Assembly: GCA_002773575.1 (NCBI GenBank)
Contig: PFAT01000037.1
Span: 1-28,009 of the forward strand
Direction: 5' to 3'
Length of the DNA stretch: 28,009 nt
Origin: Candidatus Falkowbacteria bacterium CG10_big_fil_rev_8_21_14_0_10_44_15
Lineage (GTDB): Bacteria > Patescibacteriota > Patescibacteriia > Patescibacteriales > XYC2-FULL-47-12
The first letter of the stretch is position 1. Each line of letters begins with the position of its first letter. The notes under the pieces are model-generated. The model had not been told where the DNA came from. It did no database searches and was given only the letters and a program-made list of their open reading frames with translations. This document shows positions 7,583 to 14,136 of this stretch, one piece after another. The translations under genes were made by a program, and so were the position numbers.

Positions 7583-7679
7583 AAAATTAGTCCATAAAGT
7601 TTATAAAGTAGAAAGTCCATAAAGTTGTTGGTTTTGACTTTATAGACTTTAAGGACTTTATAGACTTTTGACTAATTTT
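7583..7679 (+). repeat. Fold-back repeat forming the pilT 5' UTR
   Basis: Arms 7583-7624 and 7638-7679 are about 42 nt each. They are complementary with a few mismatches and one small shift, and are joined by a 13-nt loop. Both are built from the words CATAAAG/CTTTATGG and ATAAAGT. The right arm ends at the base before the ATG at 7680. No Shine-Dalgarno sequence is present, and the start codon sits at the foot of the stem. Confidence 0.85.
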
Positions 7680-8723
7680 ATGGATATCCAAAATTATTTT
7701 AAAATCGCCATCGCCAAAGGAGCGGCCGATTTGCATTTAGTCGGCGGCTCGCTCGCGGCGGTTAGAATCGGCGAGCAGCTGATTCCAATTGAGCAGGCGT
7801 CGCTTGTTAACAGCGAGTTAGAAACAGCCGTTGTCACGCTTTTAAACGAAAAGCAAAAGCAGCAATTTTTAGCGCGCCAAGAGGTAGATTTCAGCAAAGA
7901 AATTTTAGGCGCTCGTTTTCGCATAAATTTGCATTGGCAGGAAGGTAAAGTCGGCTTAACCGCGCGCGTTATCGCCAAAGAGGTGCCGGTGCCGGACAAG
8001 CTTGGCTTTAGCGAAACGCTGTATAATTTAACGCACTTGCGCGACGGCTTAATTTTAGTAGTCGGGCCGTCGGGCAACGGCAAAAGCTCCACTTTAGCCG
8101 CGCTGTTAGACATCATCAACACGGAAAGAAAAGCGCATATCATTACGATTGAGGACCCGATTGAATTTTTATTCAAAGAAAAGCAAAGCATTATTGAACA
8201 GCGCGAATTAGGAACCGATACCCGCTCGTTTGCCGAAGCGCTGCGGGCCGCTTTGCGCCAGGACCCCAATGTGATAATGGTGGGAGAGATGCGCGACCAG
8301 GAAACGATCGCCGCCGCTTTGACCGCGGCCGAAACCGGGCACCTGGTTTTATCCACCTTGCATACCTCCAACGCGCCGGAAACAATCCAACGGATTACCG
8401 ACTTTTTCCCGGCCGATAAGCGCCAGCAGATTTTAAACCAACTTGCCTCAAACCTGCGCGCCGTCATCGCGCAGGAACTATTGCCGACTAAAGACGGCGG
8501 TCGGGTGGCGGCGCGCGAAATTATGATTAATAACTCCGCCGTTGCCAACCTGATCCGCGCCGGCTCAATGAACCAGATTATGACTGCCATTCAGACCGGC
8601 GGCGCCAGTGGCATGATTGTTATGAACCAAGCAATTGATAAATTATTAGAGGCCGGATTGATTGAGCAAAAAGTAGCCGAGAACAGAAAGCGGGATTTAG
8701 AGACGAAGTCAGTGTACTACTAA
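7680..8723 (+). CDS. pilT: PilT/PilB-like type IV pilus retraction ATPase
   Basis: Hexameric secretion-type ATPase that depolymerises pilin during type IV pilus retraction. The motifs are Walker A GPSGNGKSS (about residues 129-137), the Asp box in ITIEDPIEF, Walker B NVIMVGEMRD (about 197-206) and the His box TGHLVLSTLHT (about 219-229). The opening MDIQNYFKIAIAKGAADLHL matches the PilT start, so I use the ATG at 7680, not a TTG 12 nt upstream. The C-terminus is less typical: AIQTGGASGMIVMNQAIDKL replaces the usual PilT tail around the AIRNLIRE-type segment, although NLIRAGSMNQI is present. No other pilus genes lie in this window. Patescibacteria often have type IV pili, which may be used in host contact. 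Confidence 0.92.
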   Translation: MDIQNYFKIAIAKGAADLHLVGGSLAAVRIGEQLIPIEQASLVNSELETAVVTLLNEKQKQQFLARQEVDFSKEILGARFRINLHWQEGKVGLTARVIAKEVPVPDKLGFSETLYNLTHLRDGLILVVGPSGNGKSSTLAALLDIINTERKAHIITIEDPIEFLFKEKQSIIEQRELGTDTRSFAEALRAALRQDPNVIMVGEMRDQETIAAALTAAETGHLVLSTLHTSNAPETIQRITDFFPADKRQQILNQLASNLRAVIAQELLPTKDGGRVAAREIMINNSAVANLIRAGSMNQIMTAIQTGGASGMIVMNQAIDKLLEAGLIEQKVAENRKRDLETKSVYY

Positions 8724-8730
8724 AGCTATG

Positions 8731-8774
8731 ATGCTGATCCGCGAATAAATGCCAATCTACTAATCGCTAATAGT
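8731..8774 (+). repeat. Left inverted repeat of the GxxExxY cassette
   Basis: 26 nt (8731-8756) are inverted at 9184-9209 with two mismatches. Looser similarity continues inward to about 8774, giving an arm of about 44 nt. The arm begins 7 nt after the pilT stop and ends at the GxxExxY start codon. Confidence 0.88.
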
Positions 8775-9161
8775 ATGAGGCAAGAATTAATTTATAAAGA
8801 TTTATCCTACACAATAGCCGGTTTGCTATTTGAGGTTCATAATGAACTCGGAAGATACTGCAACGAGAAGCAGTGCGCTGACTTATTTGAAGGCAAATTA
8901 AAAGAACACGGTATCGCATATGAAAGGGAAAAAATACTTCCCAAATTTTTTACCGAAGAAAATTTTGGTAGAAATAGAATAGATTTTATTATTGAAGATA
9001 AAATTATCATAGAATTTAAGTGTGTGAGAGTATTAGAACGAAGAGAATACTACCAAATACAGAGATATTTGAAAGCACTTAATAAGAAGTTAGGTTTAAT
9101 TGTTAATTTTCGTGATAAATATTTAAAACCTAAAAGAGTTTTAAACTCCGCCATGAAGTAA
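8775..9161 (+). CDS. GxxExxY protein (PDDEXK-like small protein)
   Basis: 128-aa protein of the GxxExxY family. Visible motifs are DLSYTIAGLLFEVHNELG near the N-terminus (the GxxxExHxxLG variant of the naming motif), then RIDFIIEDKIIIEFKCVRVL (about residues 75-95), which has the D-x-E-x-K arrangement of a PDDEXK nuclease-like core (D78, E89, K91 approximately), and YLKALNKKLGLIVNF. The fold suggests nuclease ancestry, but no activity is established for the family. The gene is enclosed by a near-perfect inverted repeat, has no good RBS and is AT-richer than its neighbours. These are signs of a small transposed or horizontally acquired unit. Confidence 0.88.
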   Translation: MRQELIYKDLSYTIAGLLFEVHNELGRYCNEKQCADLFEGKLKEHGIAYEREKILPKFFTEENFGRNRIDFIIEDKIIIEFKCVRVLERREYYQIQRYLKALNKKLGLIVNFRDKYLKPKRVLNSAMK

Positions 9162-9165
9162 GAAT

Positions 9166-9209
9166 ATATTCGCAATTCGCGTTATTGGCATTTATTGGCG
9201 GATTAGCAT
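9166..9209 (+). repeat. Right inverted repeat of the GxxExxY cassette
   Basis: Reverse complement of the left repeat: 26 nt at 9184-9209 match with two mismatches, with weaker pairing back to about 9166. It begins 4 nt after the GxxExxY stop and ends 6 nt before the next start codon. The 19 nt that follow each repeat are also nearly the same in direct orientation (see findings). Confidence 0.88.
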
Positions 9210-9215
9210 AACAGT

Positions 9216-9587
9216 ATGACGCAAGAAAAATGGCAAAACATAATCAGTTTAATCAAAGATCAGTTTCCCATTGAAGACGAAGGCAAAGAAGAATTTGACC
9301 CGCCGCAAGCTACGCAAGCAGGCGGGCAGGGAGATGCCCCGAACGGCCAGGTTGAATTTATTATTTTTCAAGGGCCTTTAGGGAGAATGAAGCTGGAATA
9401 CACGACTAAACCGGTGATTTTAGACAAAAAAACCATCGGCTCAAAAAGAATCGGCAGCGAAGCGACGGTGCAATATGTTTACAGCGACACGGAATTTTCC
9501 CATGCGTTTAAAGCGTACAAATGGGACGCGGACGATGAGGAGTGGGTGGAAATGGCCAAAGAGAGTCTGGGAGGATTTAGCGTTTAA
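9216..9587 (+). CDS. Hypothetical protein, 123 aa
   Basis: Not recognised. A soluble, acidic protein with no signal peptide or TM segment. After an N-terminal helix-like segment (MTQEKWQNIISLIKDQF) comes an acidic stretch, then a low-complexity block (about residues 29-40, PPQATQAGGQGD) that coincides with a DNA palindrome, then an apparently beta-rich domain (VEFIIFQGPLGRMKLEYTT to ATVQYVYS). The low-complexity block looks like an in-frame repeat insert. The start ATG follows the right repeat of the GxxExxY cassette by 6 nt. A second small unknown gene follows 47 nt downstream. Confidence 0.75.
   Translation: MTQEKWQNIISLIKDQFPIEDEGKEEFDPPQATQAGGQGDAPNGQVEFIIFQGPLGRMKLEYTTKPVILDKKTIGSKRIGSEATVQYVYSDTEFSHAFKAYKWDADDEEWVEMAKESLGGFSV
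9299..9326 (+). repeat. Palindromic repeat inside a coding region
   Basis: CCCGCC (9299-9304) pairs with GGCGGG (9321-9326) around GCAAGCTACGCAAGCA. An element of the same layout, sharing AGCTA and AGGCGGG, lies in an intergenic gap at 15321-15352. Here it is translated in frame as part of a Pro/Gln/Gly-rich segment. Confidence 0.65.
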
Positions 9588-9634
9588 AACAATTTTTAAT
9601 TTTTAAATTTTATAAATAATTTCTAAATTCTAAT

Positions 9635-9991
9635 ATGGGCATTGAACAAACTATAAATAAAGCGGAACAAGAGCCGTTTAAAAAATACGAAGATGCTTTG
9701 CGTCAATTTTTAAAGCGGTATTTTGACTCGTTCAAAAGCGATAGTGTTCATAAAAGGAATTTTTCACCAATGGAAGTTGATTTTAGCGCTCCGCGAGGAG
9801 ACGATATGGAAGCCATACAGAAGGGAAATTATGTAATTAGCAATATAACCACTACGCCCAGAGAAAGAGGTGATGATGGCATCAATTTTAATTTTTATGT
9901 CGGTCAAACCGAAATACACATTATGAATAAAGCCGCAGATGAGGTAGAAGATATAATGAGAGAATTAAATACAGAAGAGAAGAGGAAATAG
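9635..9991 (+). CDS. Hypothetical protein, 118 aa
   Basis: Not recognised. Soluble, with no TM segment or signal peptide. A helical N-terminus rich in Lys and Glu (about 1-35) precedes a segment with probable beta strands (GNYVISNITTTP, INFNFYVGQTEIHIM) and an acidic C-terminal helix. The ATG follows an AT-only gap made of repeated AATTTTTAA-type words, with no RBS. It lies 6 nt upstream of the dtd remnant, whose GAAAGTT leader overlaps the end of this gene. Confidence 0.68.
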   Translation: MGIEQTINKAEQEPFKKYEDALRQFLKRYFDSFKSDSVHKRNFSPMEVDFSAPRGDDMEAIQKGNYVISNITTTPRERGDDGINFNFYVGQTEIHIMNKAADEVEDIMRELNTEEKRK

Positions 9992-9997
9992 AAAGTT

Positions 9998-10081
9998 ATG
10001 AGAGCGGTAGTTCAACGCGTAAAACGCGCGTCTGTAAAAGTTAATGGGGAAGTGGTTGGTAAAATAAACAATAATAGTTGA
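9998..10081 (+). pseudogene. dtd: Truncated remnant of D-aminoacyl-tRNA deacylase (dtd)
   Basis: A 27-codon ORF, MRAVVQRVKRASVKVNGEVVG then KINNNS and a TGA. The first 23 residues match the highly conserved Dtd N-terminus (M-x-A-V-x-Q-R-V-x-x-A-S-V-x-V-x-G-E-V-x-G-x-I). The normal continuation (GKGLLVLLGV, then the catalytic body of about 120 residues) is missing and is replaced by AT-rich leader DNA of the next gene. It is therefore a gene start without a gene: a deletion or replacement remnant. The alternative, a functional short peptide, has no support. Dtd removes D-amino acids from mischarged tRNA; a full copy may exist elsewhere in the genome. Confidence 0.82.
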
Positions 10082-10101
10082 AAGTAAAAAGTTATAAAGT
10101 T

Positions 10102-10647
10102 ATGAAAATAATAGTAGGTTCAATGAATCCGGTTAAAATTGACGCGGTTAAAGAAATTATTAAAGATTATGATTTTTTAGCCGGTGCGGAAGTAGCCGGC
10201 GCTAATGTTTCTTCGGAAATTTTCGAGCAACCATTATCATTGGACGAAATTATCCAGGGAGCGACTAATCGGGCAAAAAACGCTTGGCAAAATTGTGATT
10301 ACGCTTTTGGCATTGAATCAGGTTTAATGCCTGTGCCGATGACAAAAAGCGGATATATGGACATCACCGCCTGCGTTATTTATGACGGCAAAGAAATAAG
10401 CGTTGGCCTTTCCTCTGCTTTTGAGCAGCCAGTAAAGCTAACAAAAAAAGTTTTAGAGGCAAAAGGAAAATTGGACATCAGCCAAGTAGCTTTACAAATT
10501 GGTCTAACAACATCAGATAATATCGGTTATGAGGGAGGAATGATGGGGTTATTGACCAAGGGACGCGTAAAGAGAAAAGACTATACCAAAGAAGCAATCC
10601 GGACGGCGTTGATTCAGTTGGAAAATAGAGAACTTTATAACTTTTAA
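10102..10647 (+). CDS. DUF84 family NTPase (inosine/xanthosine triphosphatase-like)
   Basis: 181-aa cytoplasmic enzyme related to YjjX/DUF84, which hydrolyses ITP and XTP and so removes damaged purine nucleotides. The start is set at the ATG giving MKIIVGSMNPVKIDAVKE, the family's standard opening (S-x-N-P-V-K). Other family blocks are GATNRAKNAW, YAFGIESGLM (the GxExG motif, with Glu in the metal site), ITACVIYDGK, and GGMMGLLTKGRVKRKDY near the C-terminus. A TTG 24 nt upstream is in frame but would add only leader-like residues (MKVKSYKV). The gene follows directly on the dtd remnant; both genes deal with aberrant substrates, but I infer no functional link. Confidence 0.85.
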   Translation: MKIIVGSMNPVKIDAVKEIIKDYDFLAGAEVAGANVSSEIFEQPLSLDEIIQGATNRAKNAWQNCDYAFGIESGLMPVPMTKSGYMDITACVIYDGKEISVGLSSAFEQPVKLTKKVLEAKGKLDISQVALQIGLTTSDNIGYEGGMMGLLTKGRVKRKDYTKEAIRTALIQLENRELYNF

Positions 10648-10652
10648 TTTTA

Positions 10653-10691
10653 TTTACCTGGTGTAGTATAGCAATTACTACACGGGGTAAA
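10653..10691 (+). repeat. Hairpin between the DUF84 and SPFH genes
   Basis: TTTACC-x2-GTGTAGTA type arm (10653-10668) pairs with 10676-10691 across a 7-nt loop, with two adjacent mismatches. It ends 16 nt before the SPFH start codon. There is no clean T-run after it (CTTTTAACT), so it is at best a weak terminator and may instead belong to the leader fold-backs. Confidence 0.7.
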
Positions 10692-10707
10692 CTTTTAACT
10701 AACCTCT

Positions 10708-11460
10708 ATGGACATTATTTATTTGCTGGTCATCATCATCGTGGCCGCCCTGGCAATCTTGCGCCAAGTTAACCAGTACGAGCGCGGCGTCCTGTTTACT
10801 TTAGGAAAGTTCACGCGGGTGGTAGAGCCGGGCTGGCGGATAGTGATACCGATTTTTCAGTCAATGGTCAAAGTGGACATGCGCATTAAAGCCGTGGACG
10901 TGCCGGACCAAAAAGCCATTACGCGCGACAACGTTTCGGTCAGCGTGAACGCGGTTATTTATTATAAAATCGCCAACGCCGACAAGGCCATTATTGAAGT
11001 GGAAAATTTCCGTTACGCCGTGTCGCAACTGGCGCAAACCACGATGCGCAACATCGTCGGCGAAGTCAGTTTGGACGAACTCTTGGGCGAGCGGGAAAAA
11101 ATATCGGACCGCATCCGCGACATCGTTGACCGCGTTTCCGACGCTTGGGGCATAAAAGTGGAAAATGTGGAATTAAAGGACGTTTCTTTGCCGGCGGAAA
11201 TGGAGCGCGTGATCGCCAAACAGGCCGAAGCCGAGCGCGAGCGGCGGGCGGTGATTATTAAAGCCGAAGGCGAAGTGGCCGCGGCTGACAACATGGCCAA
11301 AGCGGCTAGCATTTTAAGCGCGATTCCCGGCGCGCTGCACCTGCGCACTTTGCAGTCAATCAACGACATCAGTTCCGACCAGTCCAATACCATCGTGTTT
11401 GCGGTGCCGCTGGAAGTTTTAAAGGCGTGGGAAGGGTTTAAGAAAGTCAGTAATCAGTAA
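10708..11460 (+). CDS. SPFH/Band 7 (stomatin-like, slipin) membrane protein
   Basis: 250-aa stomatin/slipin homologue that scaffolds membrane microdomains. The N-terminal membrane segment (residues 2-18) is followed by YERGVLFTLGKFTRVVEPGW, then the Band 7 domain (RIKAVDVPDQKAITRDNVSV, VIYYKI, YAVSQLAQTTMRNIVGEVSLDELL) and an Ala/Glu-rich helical oligomerisation region (about 165-205). The order and length match bacterial slipins. These are usually next to an NfeD gene, which is absent here. The next genes encode a short anchored protein and a polytopic membrane protein, which may form a membrane-quality cluster with the HtrA-like protein (inference). Confidence 0.93.
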   Translation: MDIIYLLVIIIVAALAILRQVNQYERGVLFTLGKFTRVVEPGWRIVIPIFQSMVKVDMRIKAVDVPDQKAITRDNVSVSVNAVIYYKIANADKAIIEVENFRYAVSQLAQTTMRNIVGEVSLDELLGEREKISDRIRDIVDRVSDAWGIKVENVELKDVSLPAEMERVIAKQAEAERERRAVIIKAEGEVAAADNMAKAASILSAIPGALHLRTLQSINDISSDQSNTIVFAVPLEVLKAWEGFKKVSNQ

Positions 11461-11481
11461 CGAGCAACCGGTAACGAGTAA
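11449..11481 (+). repeat. Word repeat of the GTAACGAG type
   Basis: The end of the SPFH gene and the following gap contain a run built from CAGTAA, ACGAG and GGTAACGAGTAA. Its core, 11457-11482, matches the reverse complement of an insert in the enolase gene (16661-16690) at about 20 of 27 positions, with most of the differences being C/T changes. This suggests one mobile or expanding repeat family. Confidence 0.5.
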
Positions 11482-11513
11482 ATAATAAAATTTATTTTAA
11501 CATAATTGAACTT

Positions 11514-11930
11514 ATGCGAGGAGGAAAGAGGATAATTTTATTTATTATAGTGCTGGCGATAATAGCAGCCGCTGGTTTTGTTTGGCGGCAAAAAAATTTG
11601 ACGCAACAAATCATTGAGTTAAACTCAAACGCCGCGCCAGAAACTATGCCGCCGGTAGACCAGGCTAAATTAGCCGCTGATTATGAAAATAATTTGCGCG
11701 CGCTGCTGCCGGAGTATCGGCAGGCGCTGGGCAATCCAACCGCGGAGGAAACGATAAGCGATATGCGCCAAAAATTATTGGCGTTAAAGTTGCCGGCCTC
11801 CTTTCGCGATTTGCACGCCCAGCTGGTGCTGCTGTTAGACAAGGCGGAAGAGACAGGCACGGATGGCGCGACTGGTTATACTAATGAATTAGAGAAGATT
11901 ATTAAAAATAATCAGTGGCTCAAAGAATGA
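11514..11930 (+). CDS. Hypothetical membrane-anchored protein, 138 aa
   Basis: Not recognised. A basic N-terminus (MRGGKR) and one hydrophobic segment (about residues 7-24) form a signal anchor. The remainder (about 30-138) is helical, Leu/Glu-rich and probably extracytoplasmic, with the motif LPEYRQALGN. No catalytic motif is visible. The start ATG is at 11514; the GAGGAGG in codons 2-4 is inside the gene and is not an RBS for it. It lies between the SPFH and polytopic membrane genes, all in the same direction. Confidence 0.75.
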   Translation: MRGGKRIILFIIVLAIIAAAGFVWRQKNLTQQIIELNSNAAPETMPPVDQAKLAADYENNLRALLPEYRQALGNPTAEETISDMRQKLLALKLPASFRDLHAQLVLLLDKAEETGTDGATGYTNELEKIIKNNQWLKE

Positions 11931-11985
11931 AAAATTAAAAAATCAAAACGAAAAACGACAACGCGAAATATAATTTTAATTATCT

Positions 11986-12744
11986 ATGTTTGACCGCCTG
12001 ATTCCATTTTTAAGTTCGCTCGTCTTGCTAGTCGGCTGGGAGCTGTTGCTGTCTTTTCCCCGCTATTTTATTTTTACCGTCACGGCAACGATCGTTGTTT
12101 TTTTTACTCTCTTATTAAAATTGAACAAGTGGCGGATTAAAGATAAGGATTTTTGGCTGCTCGCAACGCCGGGGCTTAGTTTAGTAATTCTGACAACGGC
12201 GTTCCTGCTTTTTTTAAGCAACTACTGGGGCAGGCAAGCAGTCATCGTTTTAATTAGCGCCGCGAGTTACTACTTCGTTTCTTATTTTTATTATTTTTTA
12301 TGCCGCATCACGAATTATACGCCGTTGAGTCTGGAGCAGACTTCGTCTTATTTTAACATCATCAGCTACCTTGGTTTAGGCATCAGCGCCTACGGATTCA
12401 TTAATTTGCTTAATTTAAAGCTCTGGCATTTAGCTTTAACAGTCATTGCGGCCACGGCCGTTTTAACTTATCAATTTTTTTGGATTAATAAAATAGAGGA
12501 GCGCCAGAATTTATTCGCTTCCATTTTGATCAGCGTCTTGATGGCGGAATATTTTTGGGCCATATCGTTTTTCCCCGTGTCCCATTTTATCAGCGGCTTG
12601 TCTTTAGCGATTATTTACTACGCCGTCATTAACTTGTCTTTAGCGAATTTTTTGGATAAATTGGAAAAAAAAGTAGTGCGCTGGTATTTAACGGTAGGCG
12701 TAGTTTGTTTATTCGTCATTTTACTTTCCGCCCGTTGGTTATAA
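11986..12744 (+). CDS. Hypothetical polytopic membrane protein, 252 aa
   Basis: Not recognised. Very hydrophobic, with about seven to eight predicted TM helices, few charged loops (KLNKWRIKDKD, NKIEERQN, FLDKLEKKVVR) and no soluble domain. No transporter signature or catalytic motif is visible. The gap before it is AT-rich word-repeat sequence with AAAATTAA and AATTTTAATT near its ends. The HtrA-like gene starts 25 nt after its stop codon, so the two are probably co-transcribed. Confidence 0.78.
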   Translation: MFDRLIPFLSSLVLLVGWELLLSFPRYFIFTVTATIVVFFTLLLKLNKWRIKDKDFWLLATPGLSLVILTTAFLLFLSNYWGRQAVIVLISAASYYFVSYFYYFLCRITNYTPLSLEQTSSYFNIISYLGLGISAYGFINLLNLKLWHLALTVIAATAVLTYQFFWINKIEERQNLFASILISVLMAEYFWAISFFPVSHFISGLSLAIIYYAVINLSLANFLDKLEKKVVRWYLTVGVVCLFVILLSARWL

Positions 12745-12769
12745 ATCATCAGCGGTTTAACGCTAAACT

Positions 12770-13882
12770 ATGAGCAAAAGAAACCTGTGGTTATTAATCA
12801 CGATTATTGGTTTAAGCTTATTGTCCGGAGTCGTCGGCGGGCTGGTAGTGCGTTCTTATTTATTAAATTTATCTTTTGACATCCCGCTGTTTGGCGACAT
12901 TAATTTAGGCAGCAGCTACCGGCGGGGGAATCTAATTATCAGCCAGCCGCGCAAGGTCGTGGTCCAGCAGGACGACCGGTTAGCCGGCGTTGTCGCCGAA
13001 GCCCAAAAAAGCGTCGTTGATTTTTATCTTAAAAAAAATAAGCCAGCGCTTGCCCCCTTCAATCAGCCGGCCTTAAACGCCGCTCCGTTTTATTTTAACT
13101 ACGAGAGAGTGGGGCAGGGGCTGGTGCTGACTAACGACGGCTGGGCGCTAACGGGCGCTAAAATAATCCAGCCGGAAAATTTTATCGCCGTGGATTATGA
13201 GGGAAATATTATGCCGCTGGAATCAACGGCGGAAAATAAAGCCGGCGGCTATTTTGTCAAAGTGCGGGGGCAAAATTTAGCCGCGGTGCAGTTCGCGGAC
13301 AAAGGCGACGCGGCTGTCGGGCAACTATTAGCCGTTTTACATGACGATGAAGTCCGCGTTGCCTATGTCGAAAACATCCTCAAAACAGCCAACGCCGGCG
13401 CCGTTCAATCAAGCGAGGGCTGGTACCGGCGCATTAAAATCAGCCCCAGCTCGTTAACGAGGGGGGATATCGTTTTTAACTTAAGCGGTTTGGCGTTAGG
13501 TTTATATGCGGCCGACGATTTGGTTATGCCCATCGGTTACTATGTGCAGCCGTTAGCCAACTTACTAAACAAAACAGAGTGGCGGCAAACTTATTTAGGC
13601 GTTAATTACCTTAGTTTATCCGCTCTGGTTAGCGAGCAGGAGTTGGCCGGAGCGTTACTCGCGCCGGACGCTAAAGGCGTCGCGGTTATCAAAAATAGTC
13701 CGGCCGCCCAAGCGGGATTAAAGTCCGGCGATATTATTATGGAGGTGGACGGCGTCAAAGTTGACGCTGACAACGACTTAAGCGAGCTTATCCAAAGCTA
13801 TCAGTCGGGAAAAGAAATTGAGTTGACGATTTTGCGCGGCGAGAATAAAGAAAAAATCAAAGTAAAATTAGGGGGCGGATAG
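12770..13882 (+). CDS. HtrA-like PDZ protein with apparently lost catalytic triad
   Basis: 370 aa: a signal anchor (about residues 7-27), a trypsin-like domain (about 75-285) and a PDZ domain (about 283-368, with YLGVNYLS at the junction and GVAVIKNSPAAQAGLKSGDIIMEVDGV). The layout follows DegP/HtrA. The catalytic motifs do not: the His motif TNxHVV reads LTGAKII in LTNDGWALTGAKII, the DLAVLK Asp motif reads GGYFVKV, and GNSGGP reads RGDIVFN in LTRGDIVFNLSGLALGL. All three triad residues are therefore absent. It probably acts as an extracytoplasmic binding or adaptor protein rather than a protease (inference). The triad alignment was made by eye. Confidence 0.82.
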   Translation: MSKRNLWLLITIIGLSLLSGVVGGLVVRSYLLNLSFDIPLFGDINLGSSYRRGNLIISQPRKVVVQQDDRLAGVVAEAQKSVVDFYLKKNKPALAPFNQPALNAAPFYFNYERVGQGLVLTNDGWALTGAKIIQPENFIAVDYEGNIMPLESTAENKAGGYFVKVRGQNLAAVQFADKGDAAVGQLLAVLHDDEVRVAYVENILKTANAGAVQSSEGWYRRIKISPSSLTRGDIVFNLSGLALGLYAADDLVMPIGYYVQPLANLLNKTEWRQTYLGVNYLSLSALVSEQELAGALLAPDAKGVAVIKNSPAAQAGLKSGDIIMEVDGVKVDADNDLSELIQSYQSGKEIELTILRGENKEKIKVKLGGG

Positions 13883-13897
13883 AGTCTGTCTTATAAT

Positions 13898-14038
13898 ATG
13901 CAATTACATCGTAACTCGCAAAAAAGGTTTTATGAGCGGGGATATATTTATTTCGTAGTAAGTAAGACATATAATAATTACCCATATTTTAAAGAGAAAA
14001 TATTTTGCGATTTATTTATTGAAGAGTTGATGATTTAA
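13898..14038 (+). pseudogene. Remnant of a REP-associated tyrosine transposase (IS200-like Y1 family)
   Basis: A 46-codon ORF. It contains FYERGYIYFVVSKTYNNYPYF and then KEKIFCDLFIEELMI before a TAA stop. This is the N-terminal segment of the Y1/RAYT transposase family (x-R-x-Y-x-x-G-x-Y-x-x-V-x-x-x-T, then P-x-F). The HUH motif and the catalytic Tyr, which lie downstream in an intact protein, are missing. REP-like palindromes follow immediately, as expected for the RAYT system. It is probably a decayed element. Confidence 0.75.
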
Positions 14039-14043
14039 GTTAG

Positions 14044-14095
14044 GCGACATTCCGGAATGTAGCCTTCAGAGTTAAAAGCGATTACCTGAAGGTCG
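14044..14095 (+). repeat. REP-like palindrome pair downstream of the transposase remnant
   Basis: The perfect 14-nt palindrome ACATTCCGGAATGT (about 14047-14060) is followed by CCTTCAG (14063-14069) pairing with CTGAAGG (14086-14092). Two adjacent small hairpins next to a RAYT fragment suggest that these are the transposase's REP sequences. Confidence 0.7.
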
Positions 14096-14112
14096 TTTTT
14101 GTTGTTGTTTTA

Positions 14113-14121
14113 TGTTATACT
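14113..14121 (+). promoter_or_regulatory. Extended -10 promoter for pgk
   Basis: TG-T-TATACT forms an extended -10 element. The sequence at the -35 position (TCGTTT) is poor. The transcript would start at about 14128, giving a leader of only about 9 nt before the pgk ATG and no room for a Shine-Dalgarno sequence. Confidence 0.65.
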
Positions 14122-14136
14122 ATAACTAAGCCGTTT

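Noticed and set aside
7668..7679. TTG start for pilT at 7668
   Set aside because: The ATG at 7680 gives the family-typical MDI... opening, and the bases before it belong to the fold-back right arm.
7694..8590. Long antisense reading frame opposite pilT (298 codons)
   Set aside because: It is composed of residues expected from reversed codons of pilT, has no RBS or family match, and pilT is certain.
8731..9209. IS element with a GxxExxY transposase
   Set aside because: GxxExxY is not a recognised transposase and no DDE, HUH or serine recombinase motif is present; reported only as an inverted-repeat cassette.
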